A DNA stretch of 64,000 bases from Mediterraneibacter glycyrrhizinilyticus (GCF_015560805.1 NZ_JADMSO010000002.1:186001-250000), one strand, 5' to 3'; shown: positions 1-8,558, counted from the first letter of the stretch. Numbers and translations are program-made. Notes: generated by a model from the sequence alone, not told the origin.

Positions 1-1
1 G

Positions 2-1315
2 ATTGAAAAAGGCACAAAGAAACGGAAAAAGAAACGAGTGTTGATCCTGACACTCGTTTTCAATTTTGGGATTCTCGGAATTTTAAAATATGCCGGTTTC
101 TTTGTGGAAAATATCAATCTGGTCTTTCATACAGGTTTTTCATTTCAAACGGTTTTATTGCCGCTTGGAATCTCATTTTATACATTTCAGTCAATGGGAT
201 ATCTGCTGGATGTATACTGGGGAAAATGCAAAGCAGAGAAAAATGTATTTCGTTTTGCATTGTTTGTATCCTTTTTTCCACAGCTTTTGCAAGGTCCGAT
301 CGGTCGGTACGATCGCCTGGTTGAACAGTTGTACCGGACGCATTCGTTTTCTATGGAACGGATCGGATTCGGAGCGCAGAGGATCTTGTGGGGGTATTTT
401 AAAAAGCTGGTATTGGCGGACCGTGCCGGTGTGGTCGTCAATCAGGTCTTTCAGAATTATACAGACTATATGGGAATCACTGTCATGGTAGCAGTCCTTT
501 GTTATTCGATCCAACTGTATGCAGATTTTTCCGGTGGGATCGATGTGGTGCTTGGAACAGCGGAATTGTTCGGTATTACATTGGATGAAAACTTTAAGCG
601 CCCGTTTTTAGCAGTTTCCATTACGGATTTTTGGCATCGATGGCATATTACGCTCGGAACATGGATGAAAGATTATGTGTTTTATCCGCTTTCTCTTTCC
701 AAAGGAATGAGCCGTTTTGGAAAGTGGAGCAAAAAGCGGTTCGGAAAGAAGACAGGACGTGTGCTTCCGATCTGTGCGGCAAACATCGTCGTATTTCTTG
801 TTGTCGGCATCTGGCATGGCGCTGCGTGGAAATATATCGTTTACGGTTTGTATAATGGCGTGCTTATTGCGCTTGCTAGTCTGTTTGCACCGGTATTTCG
901 GAAAGGATTTGAATGGACACATATCGATCCGAAGTCGTTTGGGTGGAAGATCGTGCGGATCATCCGTACATTTTTCCTCGTGAATATCAGCTGGTATTTC
1001 GATATGGCGCTCAGTTTATCGGCGGCAGTTACGATGATCAAAAATACGGTTCTCGGATTCCGGATTTCTGCATTGTATGACGGGACACTTTTACAGCTTG
1101 GGCTGGATCGTCTGGACTATATCCAGCTTTTGATCGGTGTTGCGGTACTGTTTGCTGTCGGGATCTTGCAGGAGAAAGGCATCCGGATACGGGAACGGAT
1201 CTCGTCCTATCCGCTTTTGATCCGATGGGGGATCTGGATGATACTCCTGTTCTCACTGCCTTTCTTTGGATATATCACAGCGGGGAAAGGAGGGTTTATC
1301 TATGCACAATTCTGA
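2..1315 (+). CDS. MBOAT family O-acyltransferase, copy 1 (5' end outside window)
   Basis: This membrane-bound O-acyltransferase (AlgI/DltB/PatA-type) would move acyl groups across the membrane onto an extracellular polymer. The reading frame is open from base 2, so the N-terminus lies upstream; compared with copy 2 (3383-4915) about 75 residues are missing. The visible part has many hydrophobic segments, the family block DFWHRWHITLGTWMKDYVFY and the expected catalytic histidine in VGIWHGAAWKYIVYG. It ends in GFIYAQF, exactly as copy 2 does. Its stop overlaps the start of the next gene, an SGNH-like partner, which is the usual MBOAT arrangement. The family call is firm; the acyl group and the acceptor cannot be read from the sequence. 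Confidence 0.9.
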   Translation: MEKGTKKRKKKRVLILTLVFNFGILGILKYAGFFVENINLVFHTGFSFQTVLLPLGISFYTFQSMGYLLDVYWGKCKAEKNVFRFALFVSFFPQLLQGPIGRYDRLVEQLYRTHSFSMERIGFGAQRILWGYFKKLVLADRAGVVVNQVFQNYTDYMGITVMVAVLCYSIQLYADFSGGIDVVLGTAELFGITLDENFKRPFLAVSITDFWHRWHITLGTWMKDYVFYPLSLSKGMSRFGKWSKKRFGKKTGRVLPICAANIVVFLVVGIWHGAAWKYIVYGLYNGVLIALASLFAPVFRKGFEWTHIDPKSFGWKIVRIIRTFFLVNISWYFDMALSLSAAVTMIKNTVLGFRISALYDGTLLQLGLDRLDYIQLLIGVAVLFAVGILQEKGIRIRERISSYPLLIRWGIWMILLFSLPFFGYITAGKGGFIYAQF

Positions 1316-2330
1316 TTTTGAGACAGATGTTAAGAAAATGTGTGCCACCGGAAAGAGGAAGCAATGGAAGAGAATTCTGTATGCAGGCTTGTTTCTTCTT
1401 TGCGTAGTTTTATTGAATGAAGCGGTTGGATTTGCGCTGCTTCCGGTAACGTATGCGCGGATGAACCTGCATAATCTGGAACAGGGCGGATATGATGATC
1501 TGTTTATCGGAACGTCCCGCGGAGCGAATAATATCAATCCGGCTGTTGTGGATGAGGTTACCGGACGGAAGAGTACGAACCTTTGCATGGGGAACGTTTA
1601 TCCATTGGATGATCTTTACCTGATCCGGGAGGCATGCAGGATCGACCCGCCGAAGCGTGTGATCTATGAATTGGATCCGAGTTATTATACGGTGGAAGAA
1701 TTTCAGGGAATGGCAGATCCGTTTGTTCTCCATGAGATGTCCTTTTCGTCAGTGAAAGTCCGCTATGCGGCGGATAAATATCTGGACGACGATTTTCGGA
1801 TTCTGTTGCATCAATGGATGTTCTACCGGAATCATCTTTCTCAGGCACCTGAAATTATGAAAATGAAATTATCGGAGGCATATCGGAATTATGATCCGGC
1901 GCTTGTCAGCGATGCGCAGACGATTTATCGCGGAGAGGGATTTCTGGCGCGCCAGCGTCCGGAAGAAGAAACGGTCAGAGCGGAAAGCTGGCTGAATTGG
2001 AATGAGGAAGCGGTCAAAAAAGACAGGGAAGAGGATCTGATCGAGATGATCCGATATTGTAAAGAACAGGATATTGAGTTTGTGGCAGTGATCCTTCCGG
2101 CGCCGGAAGAGACGAGGACCGCCAACCCCGAAGGATATGAAGCGTCCGGGCAGTATTATGAGGAACTGCTGAAAAAGCAGGGGGTTCCTCTGATCGATTT
2201 CAATGAGAATGGAGCGTTTACGGCAGATTTGGAAAAGTATTATGATATGGAGGGGCATATGTACGAGGATGGAGCAAATGAATTCAGCCGGATCCTCGGC
2301 GAATATCTGAGTTTATCCCGGAATATGTGA
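1302..2330 (+). CDS. SGNH/DltD-like membrane-anchored acyltransfer partner, copy 1
   Basis: This is a 342-residue protein with one N-terminal membrane anchor (about residues 24-48) and an extracytoplasmic domain. GTSRG (Ser72) resembles SGNH block I, and DMEGH near the C-terminus (Asp315, His319) resembles the terminal Asp-x-x-His block. The start at ATG 1302 is chosen because GGAAAGGAGGG lies just upstream; this overlaps the MBOAT gene by 14 bp and suggests translational coupling. In known systems (DltB/DltD, AlgI/AlgJ or AlgX) such partners complete O-acylation outside the membrane, and that role is inferred here. It is clearly paralogous to the protein at 4935-6032. The overall fold is inferred from motifs only. 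Confidence 0.72.
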   Translation: MHNSDFETDVKKMCATGKRKQWKRILYAGLFLLCVVLLNEAVGFALLPVTYARMNLHNLEQGGYDDLFIGTSRGANNINPAVVDEVTGRKSTNLCMGNVYPLDDLYLIREACRIDPPKRVIYELDPSYYTVEEFQGMADPFVLHEMSFSSVKVRYAADKYLDDDFRILLHQWMFYRNHLSQAPEIMKMKLSEAYRNYDPALVSDAQTIYRGEGFLARQRPEEETVRAESWLNWNEEAVKKDREEDLIEMIRYCKEQDIEFVAVILPAPEETRTANPEGYEASGQYYEELLKKQGVPLIDFNENGAFTADLEKYYDMEGHMYEDGANEFSRILGEYLSLSRNM

Positions 2331-2337
2331 GAAGCAC

Positions 2338-2366
2338 TTGACCGGTCAGGGGGCATCCCTTATAAT
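2338..2366 (+). promoter_or_regulatory. Promoter of the stalk lipoprotein gene
   Basis: TTGACC (2338-2343) and TATAAT (2361-2366) are separated by 17 bp and lie 55 bp before the lipoprotein start. This near-consensus sigma-A type promoter begins inside the short gap after the SGNH gene, so the lipoprotein can be transcribed separately from the first MBOAT operon. Confidence 0.8.
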
Positions 2367-2420
2367 AGAAGCGTTGAAAAGCGAAAACTGAAGGATGTTT
2401 GAAACAAAGGAGTAGCAAAG

Positions 2421-3263
2421 ATGAGAAAGAAGATACTGATTTTCGGAGCGTGCTGTCTGCTTGCAGTGGGATCCCTTTCAGGCTGTGGGGATAAAGCGGA
2501 TGATACAAAGAACGCGAAGACCGAATCAACAGAGAAGACAGACAAAAAGCAGACTGATAAAAAAGCAGATGCGAAAAAGGAAGAACTGAAAACGATCGGA
2601 ACAAAAGCAGAGGGAGAATCTGTGATTTCCGTGACGCTGAAGAACAGTACCGGAAAAGATATCACCGGGATCGCGCTGAAAGCGGGGAATCTGCCGGAGT
2701 ACGGTGCGGGGCTGATGACAGAGGGCGACGTATTTAAGAACGGAGAAAGCCGGATCCTTTATTATGATACAGCAGCGGATACAGCTGCGGGAGGAGACGC
2801 TGCGTCTTACGAAGTCCAGGTTTATTTTGCAGATCAGAGTCATCTGGCGCTTCATACGGTCAACTTTGGAAGTTTTAAAGAGAGCGAACTTTGTCTGGAA
2901 GAAGAGGTTGTCTTTTTGAAATATGAAGATACAACGACAAAGAAAGTCGTGAGTACAAAAGATGCAGAGATTTCCGTAAAAGAAGCGCAGGCGGCGGCAC
3001 AGGCGCAGGCAGAAGCAGAAGCACAGGCAGCGGCAGAAGCGCAGGCACAGGCGGCGGCAGAAGCAGCAGCGCAGGCGCAGGCAGAAGCAGAAGCACAGGC
3101 GGCAGCGGAAGCAGCGGCGGCAGCACAGGCGCAGGCAGAAGCGGAAGCATGGGCACAGCAACAGCAGTGGACAGATCCTGCTCCGGCACCAGCTCCAGAA
3201 CCGGCTCCGGCTCCACAGCCAGGCGGTGGCGGCGGATGTCTGAATGACGGACTGGTACAGTAG
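2421..3263 (+). CDS. Lipoprotein with Ala/Gln/Glu-rich stalk and Pro-Ala tail
   Basis: This 280-residue protein starts with a type II signal peptide; the lipobox LSGC puts the lipidated cysteine at position 22. A Lys/Thr/Asp-rich linker follows, then a globular domain of about 110 residues with the pattern of a small beta domain. Residues about 188-245 are almost only Ala, Gln and Glu, as expected of a long single helix. The C-terminus is Pro-Ala alternation, five glycines and a short end with a lone cysteine (GCLNDGLVQ). I recognise no enzymatic family. Its place between two MBOAT/SGNH pairs suggests a wall-spanning role in the same pathway, but this is inference. It has its own promoter and an AAGGAG ribosome site. 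Confidence 0.85.
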   Translation: MRKKILIFGACCLLAVGSLSGCGDKADDTKNAKTESTEKTDKKQTDKKADAKKEELKTIGTKAEGESVISVTLKNSTGKDITGIALKAGNLPEYGAGLMTEGDVFKNGESRILYYDTAADTAAGGDAASYEVQVYFADQSHLALHTVNFGSFKESELCLEEEVVFLKYEDTTTKKVVSTKDAEISVKEAQAAAQAQAEAEAQAAAEAQAQAAAEAAAQAQAEAEAQAAAEAAAAAQAQAEAEAWAQQQQWTDPAPAPAPEPAPAPQPGGGGGCLNDGLVQ

Positions 3264-3294
3264 AGACTTGAATTGACAGACTGGATGAAAAAGC

Positions 3295-3365
3295 TTGAGG
3301 GCGTTTCAGAAGTAAGCTGAGATATGGATTTTCCGGCGGCAGACTTTTGAGACACCCTCAATTTT
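3295..3365 (+). terminator. Long 19-bp-stem hairpin between lipoprotein and second MBOAT gene
   Basis: An inverted repeat of 19 bp (3295-3313 against 3343-3361, four wobble or mismatch positions) is followed by ATTTTA. It probably ends lipoprotein transcription or attenuates reading into the next operon. The right arm contains GGGTGTCTCAAAAG in reverse orientation, a pattern often seen at insertion-sequence ends, so a decayed mobile-element end is an alternative. Confidence 0.55.
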
Positions 3366-3382
3366 ACATAGGAGAAACGAAC

Positions 3383-4915
3383 ATGTCTTTGACATCAAAT
3401 CTATTTATTTTATTTGTTTTTATAACGGTTGTTTTATATTATATTCTGCCGCATAAGATCCAATGGCTTGTGCTTCTTGTGGCAAGTTATGTTTATTATA
3501 TTTATTCGGGACCGCGCTATGTGTACTTTATCTTATTTTCCACGTTGTGCAGTTATCTGTGCGGACGGCTGATCGAAAAATTTGCGGAAAATAAGGACGA
3601 GAATGGGAAAACAGGAAATAAAAAACTGCAGAAAGCGATTTTAATCTGCGGTCTGATCCTGAATTTCGGGATGCTCGGGATTATAAAATACACGAATTTT
3701 GTTGTAGAAAATCTGAACGCACTGTTTCATATGGAACTGCGCGGGATCGAGATCCTTCTCCCGCTTGGAATTTCATTTTACACATTTCAGACGGCAGGGT
3801 ATCTGCTTGATGTATACTGGAAACGAGTAAAGGCAGAGAAGAATGTGTTCAGGTACGCGTTGTTTGTATCGTTCTTTCCGCAGATCCTGCAGGGACCGAT
3901 CGGACGGTTCGGTCGGCTGGCAAACCAGCTTTACGCGGAACATTCTTTTTCGGGAAAGCGGATCTTACATGGATGTGAACGGATCCTGTGGGGCTTTTTT
4001 AAGAAAATGGTTCTGGCAGACTGGGCGGCAGTCTTTGTGGATGCCATTTTCGGAGCGCCGGATCAGTACAGCGGACTTGCAATTTTCGGGGTGCTGTTCT
4101 ACACGATCCAGCTTTATGCGGATTTCTCAGGTGGAATGGATGTTGTGATCGGTGTGGCATCCCTGTTCGGCGTTGAGATGGACGAGAACTTCAAACGCCC
4201 GTTTTTCGCAGTGTCGATTACGGATTTCTGGCATCGGTGGCATATCACGCTGGGAACATGGATGAAAGATTATGTATTTTATCCGATCTCTCTTTCCGGC
4301 TGGATGGGCGCATTTGGCAAACTGATGAAAAAGATCTTCGGGCGGAAAAAGGGAAGAGTGATCCCGATCTGTCTGGCGAATCTGATCGTATTCTTTGTGG
4401 TCGGGGTCTGGCATGGCGCAGAATGGCGTTATATTGTTTACGGAATTTACAATGGACTGATCATCGCGTTCAGCGGTCTAATGGCGGATACATACCGGAC
4501 GTGGAAAAAGAAGCTGCATATCAATGACAAAGCGGTATGGTATCATATTTTCTGCGTTGTGAGAACTTTTTTGCTTGTAAATATCAGCTGGTTCTTTGAC
4601 CGTGCGGAAAGTGTTGGGGATGCGTTTCGGATGATGGGATATGCCGTCACACAATTTGATCCGTCGCAGCTTCTTACGATCACAACCGGGGCGGGAGGTA
4701 CCGTTCAGACCATTACGGTATTGTGCATTCTCGGAGCGGGATGCCTTGTACTCTTTGTAGTAGGACTCCTCCAGGAGCGCGGTATTTCGATCCGGGAACG
4801 GATCGCGGCATGGCCGCCGGCGTTCCATTTTGCAATTTATCTTGGGCTGCTTCTTGCAGTAGGATTTTTGGGCTCGACTGCTTCCGTGCGCGGATTCATT
4901 TACGCCCAGTTCTAG
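3383..4915 (+). CDS. MBOAT family O-acyltransferase, copy 2 (complete)
   Basis: This is a 510-residue polytopic membrane protein of the AlgI/DltB type. It shows the block DFWHRWHITLGTWMKDYVFY, the expected catalytic histidine in VGVWHGAEWRYIVYG, and the C-terminus GFIYAQF. ATG 3383 is the start because AGGAGA sits 7 bp before it; the open frame extends upstream without a ribosome site. It is highly similar along its length to copy 1 (2-1315), so the two MBOAT/SGNH pairs came from duplication. A 19-bp gap with AAAGGAGGA leads to its SGNH-like partner. The likely role is acyl transfer to an exported polymer; the target is unknown. Confidence 0.93.
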   Translation: MSLTSNLFILFVFITVVLYYILPHKIQWLVLLVASYVYYIYSGPRYVYFILFSTLCSYLCGRLIEKFAENKDENGKTGNKKLQKAILICGLILNFGMLGIIKYTNFVVENLNALFHMELRGIEILLPLGISFYTFQTAGYLLDVYWKRVKAEKNVFRYALFVSFFPQILQGPIGRFGRLANQLYAEHSFSGKRILHGCERILWGFFKKMVLADWAAVFVDAIFGAPDQYSGLAIFGVLFYTIQLYADFSGGMDVVIGVASLFGVEMDENFKRPFFAVSITDFWHRWHITLGTWMKDYVFYPISLSGWMGAFGKLMKKIFGRKKGRVIPICLANLIVFFVVGVWHGAEWRYIVYGIYNGLIIAFSGLMADTYRTWKKKLHINDKAVWYHIFCVVRTFLLVNISWFFDRAESVGDAFRMMGYAVTQFDPSQLLTITTGAGGTVQTITVLCILGAGCLVLFVVGLLQERGISIRERIAAWPPAFHFAIYLGLLLAVGFLGSTASVRGFIYAQF

Positions 4916-4934
4916 GAAAGGAGGAGCAGACAAT

Positions 4935-6032
4935 ATGGAAAATAATATCGAAAATACGATGGAAAACGATAAGAACGGGAAAAGGAAACCTGTGAAAAGA
5001 AATGTGAAAAGAAAAAAAGTTTTGAGAAAAAAGCGCACCAAGGGAATGCGCTGCCTGATCAGCGGCGGAAAACTGGTCGGGGGAATCGCGACGGTCCTGC
5101 TTGTACTGTTCGGACTGGATTATCTGTTGTATCCGTGCACCTTTATGAGAAATGATATTCATACGGTAACGACGGAAGCACATCAGGATATATTTTTGGG
5201 AACCTCTCACGGAAAGATCAACATTGATCCGGACGTTGTGTCGGAAGAGACCGGACGAAGCGCCCATAATCTGTGTGTGGGCGGCGAATATGCGGTCGAT
5301 GCGTATTATCTGACGAAACTGATGATCGAGACGGAAAAGCCGGAGCGTATCATTTACGAAGTGGATCCCGGATATTTTGTGACGGAAAAAGAAGTCGGGA
5401 ATAACTACTTGCTGTTTTATCATGAGTTTCCGCTCTCCAGAGCGAAACTGGAGTATTTTCAGGCAACGATGATGGAATGTGATTTCCGTACGGCGATCTT
5501 CCCGTGGTATGAATACATTTTCAAATATGATCTGGAAAAAGTGTGGGAGACCGTGTATCAGAAATGGATGCATAACTATGATGTTTCTTTCCTGAAAGGA
5601 AGCAAGCAGGAATATCATGAGAGCGGATTCATTGAACGTTATCCGGTGGATACGACGCAGCTTTCGATGGAAAACGAGGCTTTGAAGCTTTTCACCAGAG
5701 ACAGTGTGAAGCAGCAGAATATGGAATATCTGGAGCGGCTGATCGATCTCTGCCGGGAAAATGATATTGAATTTGTGGCGGTATCGACACCGGTTCCGGC
5801 ATCGACTCTCGTTGCATACGAGGCAAATTATCAGGATGCATGGAATTATTTTGCGGAATTTTTTGAGAAAAAGGATGTCAGATACCTGAATTTCAACCGG
5901 GAATATTTTGCGGATTTTTCGCATGAGATCACGAACTTCACGGATTACGACGGACATATGAACGGAGATGCGGCGCGTGAGTATTCGCGTGTGCTCGGCG
6001 AGGTGTTGGATGCGATCCCGTCGATGGAATAG
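4935..6032 (+). CDS. SGNH/DltD-like membrane-anchored acyltransfer partner, copy 2
   Basis: This 365-residue protein has a strongly basic cytoplasmic leader of about 40 residues (Lys/Arg runs), one membrane anchor at about 45-67, and an extracytoplasmic domain. GTSHG (Ser91) and DYDGH near the end (Asp339, His341) fit the first and last SGNH blocks. The stretch after the nucleophile motif aligns by eye with copy 1 (for example NLCxG and IIYEVDPGYF against VIYELDPSYY). The start ATG 4935 follows AAAGGAGGA. It is presumably the extracytoplasmic partner of the MBOAT just upstream. Its charged leader, absent from copy 1, is the main difference between the two. Confidence 0.75.
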   Translation: MENNIENTMENDKNGKRKPVKRNVKRKKVLRKKRTKGMRCLISGGKLVGGIATVLLVLFGLDYLLYPCTFMRNDIHTVTTEAHQDIFLGTSHGKINIDPDVVSEETGRSAHNLCVGGEYAVDAYYLTKLMIETEKPERIIYEVDPGYFVTEKEVGNNYLLFYHEFPLSRAKLEYFQATMMECDFRTAIFPWYEYIFKYDLEKVWETVYQKWMHNYDVSFLKGSKQEYHESGFIERYPVDTTQLSMENEALKLFTRDSVKQQNMEYLERLIDLCRENDIEFVAVSTPVPASTLVAYEANYQDAWNYFAEFFEKKDVRYLNFNREYFADFSHEITNFTDYDGHMNGDAAREYSRVLGEVLDAIPSME

Positions 6033-6047
6033 AACACGGAATAGAAC

Positions 6048-6076
6048 TTGTCAAAAATTGTAGCAGGGAGTATACT
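6048..6076 (+). promoter_or_regulatory. Promoter of the transglutaminase-like repeat protein gene
   Basis: TTGTCA (6048-6053) and TATACT (6071-6076) are spaced by 17 bp, 37 bp before the ATG at 6114. The gene therefore appears to be its own transcription unit. Confidence 0.8.
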
Positions 6077-6113
6077 GATAAGTGATAAATTTGAAAGAAC
6101 ATGAGGTGGAAGC

Positions 6114-7499
6114 ATGAAAAAGAAAATGGCACTATTTCTGATCTTGTCAATGTGCATGCTGGGAACGGCGACCGTTCATGCGACAGAATCTGCGGATGGA
6201 AGTCAGACGGAGAACCAGAGTGACTCGCAGGATGCCGGAACGGAAAATCAGAAATCCGGATGGCAGGTTGAAGACGGCGGCTGGTACTATTATGCGGATG
6301 GGCAGAGGGCAACCGGATGGCTCTATCTTCCGGATGGAACTTATTATCTGGATGAGAGCACCGGAGCGATGCAGACCGGCTGGCTGAATGACGATGGAAC
6401 CTGGTATTATTTGCAGGAGAGCGGACGGCGTGCTTATGGCTGGATCAATCTTGACGCGTGGTACTATCTGGACTGGAATACCGGAGTGATGTTGACCGGG
6501 GAACAAGAGATCGACGGACAGACCTATTATCTGGACGCATCCGGCCGGATGTGCGAGGATAACTGGGTTCAGAGAGAAGACGGCTGGTATTACTATGGTC
6601 CGGGCGGAATGAAAAGTTATGGATGGCTTTTACGCTGGGATGGCTGGTATTATCTGGATACGGAGACCGGGCGGATGATGAACGGCGCACAGGAGATCGG
6701 CGGACAGGAGTACCGATTCAACGCAAGCGGACATATGTATGAGAATCAGTGGATCCAGGAAGACGGAAACTGGTATTTTTACAATGTCGGCGGTGCGAAA
6801 GCAAAGAACGGCTGGACATTGGACGGACAGACATGGTATTACATGGACGCAGAGGGAGTGATGCAGACCGGATGGCTGAATCTGAACGGAACCTGGTATT
6901 ATCTTCATTCCAATGGTGCGATGGCTTCCGCAACCTGGCTGCAGCTCGGTGGGGAATGGTATTATGTGACCGGGTCCGGCAATATGGTGACCGGTTGGAA
7001 CCAGATTAACGGAATGTGGTATTACATGTATGAGAATGGCGTGATGGCACATGATACAGTGATCGACGGATATGAGCTGGATTCTTCCGGTGCATGGAAT
7101 GCAGGTCTTGCTGCAGCCAATGCGGCAGCGCAGGGGGTGATCGCACTGGCAGGAAATGATCTTTACAGTTGCTATCGCTGGATCGTAGATAATTGTACTT
7201 ATCAGTCATTCTATGAAGAGACGCCTGCCGGATATACATGGCAGGAATGGCGTGCAGTCCAGATGTTCAATAACCGTTATGGCGACTGCCACAGCTTTGC
7301 GGCATTGTTCGGATATACGGCAAGAGCGCTTGGATATGACGCACGGATCATCTCGGGATATACAACATCTGTATCCGGCAAATGGGTGGATCATGGCTGG
7401 GTAGAGATCAACGGAGCGATTTATGATCCGGATCTGGAATATGAATTAGGATATAACTGCTTTGGACAATCTCCATTTTCTTACAAATATTATTTATAA
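6114..7499 (+). CDS. Secreted transglutaminase-like protein with choline-binding-type repeats
   Basis: This is a 461-residue exported protein. A signal peptide (about 1-23, ending VHA) leads into roughly a dozen aromatic/glycine repeats of the CW_binding type (about residues 47-325; units such as GTWYYLHSNGAMASATW). The C-terminal 110 residues form a transglutaminase-like domain with Cys392 in YGDCHSF, His427 in VDHGW and Asp438 in YDPD. The repeats should hold it on phosphocholine or another glycan ligand; the catalytic triad suggests a protease, cross-linking or amidase-like reaction on wall components. The nearby choline genes favour choline as ligand. An AGGTGG ribosome site precedes the ATG. 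Substrate unknown. Confidence 0.9.
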   Translation: MKKKMALFLILSMCMLGTATVHATESADGSQTENQSDSQDAGTENQKSGWQVEDGGWYYYADGQRATGWLYLPDGTYYLDESTGAMQTGWLNDDGTWYYLQESGRRAYGWINLDAWYYLDWNTGVMLTGEQEIDGQTYYLDASGRMCEDNWVQREDGWYYYGPGGMKSYGWLLRWDGWYYLDTETGRMMNGAQEIGGQEYRFNASGHMYENQWIQEDGNWYFYNVGGAKAKNGWTLDGQTWYYMDAEGVMQTGWLNLNGTWYYLHSNGAMASATWLQLGGEWYYVTGSGNMVTGWNQINGMWYYMYENGVMAHDTVIDGYELDSSGAWNAGLAAANAAAQGVIALAGNDLYSCYRWIVDNCTYQSFYEETPAGYTWQEWRAVQMFNNRYGDCHSFAALFGYTARALGYDARIISGYTTSVSGKWVDHGWVEINGAIYDPDLEYELGYNCFGQSPFSYKYYL

Positions 7500-7521
7500 G
7501 ATAAAAAAGGCGGAATGAGAA

Positions 7522-7557
7522 AAACGGGAAATCACTTGAAATCGTGATTTCCCGTTT
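7522..7557. terminator. Bidirectional terminator between convergent genes
   Basis: A perfect 14-bp inverted repeat (7522-7535 with 7544-7557, 8-base loop) lies between the converging genes ending at 7499 (+) and 7573 (-). A-rich sequence on the left gives a T-run for the minus strand. Confidence 0.8.
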
Positions 7558-7572
7558 CGCTTGTCAGGATCT

Positions 7573-8400
7573 TTACTGGATCCATGCGCCGGTATGGTCA
7601 AATGTATAGAGTGTGCCATCGATATTGTAAGTTCCGTTTGTATACAGGTAAGCGTTGGTCGGATCCAAGTAATACCAGGAATAGAAAGTTTCATCCCAGA
7701 TCCAGCCAAGATCCGCAGCGCCGGTTCCTGTAAAGTGATACCAGAATCCGGTATCGGTGTACGTCCATCCGGTTGCCATGCGCCCGGAGCCGTCAAAGTA
7801 GAAAATATATCCGTCGATCTCGTACAGGCCGCGGAGCATTTTGTTGTGGGATAAATAATACCAGGCATTGGAAGCATCGTCCCAGAGCCAGCCGTTGTAA
7901 GCGGTGCCGTCTGCATTGAAGAAACACCAGTCGCCGACTGTTGCCTGGGCGGATTCACTGTACCATGTTTCATAATACCATCCGGTTACCATCTGCCCGC
8001 TTGGAGTAAAGGCGTAACGTGTTCCGTTGATGTAGCGTACTCCGTCGCTGTACATATATCCATATTGTGGATCCAGGTAGTACCAGGCATTGGATGCCTT
8101 GTCCCAGAACCATCCGGTCTGCATTGCGCCGGAGTCTTTAAAATAGAACCAGTAATCGGAGAGGAAATGCCATCCGGTCACCATGTAGCCGTTTGCATCA
8201 AATGCATAAGCGGTTCCATCTACTTCATAAAGTCCGTTTTTGGGGTAGGTTCCGTCCGTACATTGGAACCACCATCCGTTCGGGGAATTGACCCAGTCTC
8301 CGCGTTTTCCGGAATCTGCTGCGGAAGCTGTCATAGACAGTCCGAATAAGAGACCCGTCAAAAGCAGGATCGGAAGTAAAGCCTTTAAAGATTTTTTCAT
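7573..8400 (-). CDS. Secreted repeat-only wall-binding protein, copy A
   Basis: This 275-residue minus-strand protein has a signal peptide (about 1-28; MKKSLKALLPILLLTGLLFG, then ending SAADS). The rest is aromatic/glycine repeats of the choline-binding type, with units such as NGWLWDDASNAWYYL. No catalytic domain is visible. It begins and ends almost identically to copy B (signal LLPxLLLTGLLFGLSMTASA; C-terminus SFDHTGAWIQ/TFDHTGAWIQ), so the two are paralogues. A GGAGGG ribosome site and a consensus promoter lie upstream. It may coat the wall, bridge polymer chains or compete for ligand; none of this can be decided from sequence. Confidence 0.88.
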   Translation of the reverse strand: MKKSLKALLPILLLTGLLFGLSMTASAADSGKRGDWVNSPNGWWFQCTDGTYPKNGLYEVDGTAYAFDANGYMVTGWHFLSDYWFYFKDSGAMQTGWFWDKASNAWYYLDPQYGYMYSDGVRYINGTRYAFTPSGQMVTGWYYETWYSESAQATVGDWCFFNADGTAYNGWLWDDASNAWYYLSHNKMLRGLYEIDGYIFYFDGSGRMATGWTYTDTGFWYHFTGTGAADLGWIWDETFYSWYYLDPTNAYLYTNGTYNIDGTLYTFDHTGAWIQ

Positions 8401-8442
8401 AAAATAGTCCCTCCTTTTCGTAAAAAACAGTTATTATATACC

Positions 8443-8471
8443 ATTATAGATGATAATCAGAAAATAAACAA
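8443..8471 (-). promoter_or_regulatory. Promoter of repeat protein copy A
   Basis: Read on the minus strand, TTGTTT (8471-8466) and TATAAT (8448-8443) are spaced by 17 bp, about 43 bp before the start codon. Confidence 0.75.
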
Positions 8472-8490
8472 TGAAGAATCAGAAAAAAGA

Positions 8491-8522
8491 TAAAAAGAAA
8501 GAGGACAAGATCTGCCCTCTTT
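8491..8522 (-). terminator. Terminator after repeat protein copy B
   Basis: A 7-bp stem AAAGAGG/CCTCTTT (8498-8504 with 8516-8522) is followed on the minus strand by a T-rich run, just past the end of the gene at 8559. Confidence 0.6.
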
Positions 8523-8558
8523 TGTATGTGTTGTATGAAATTAAGAAATTTCTGATTA

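Noticed and set aside
2526-3161. Minus-strand Cys/Arg/Leu-rich open frame over the lipoprotein repeat
   Set aside because: Its odd composition comes from reading the GC-rich Ala/Gln/Glu codon repeat backwards; the plus strand has promoter, ribosome site and lipobox.
4896-5957. Minus-strand open frame of 353 codons opposite the second SGNH-like gene
   Set aside because: Composition is that of a shadow frame (Arg, His, Phe, Ile), and the plus strand has motifs, a ribosome site and a paralogue.
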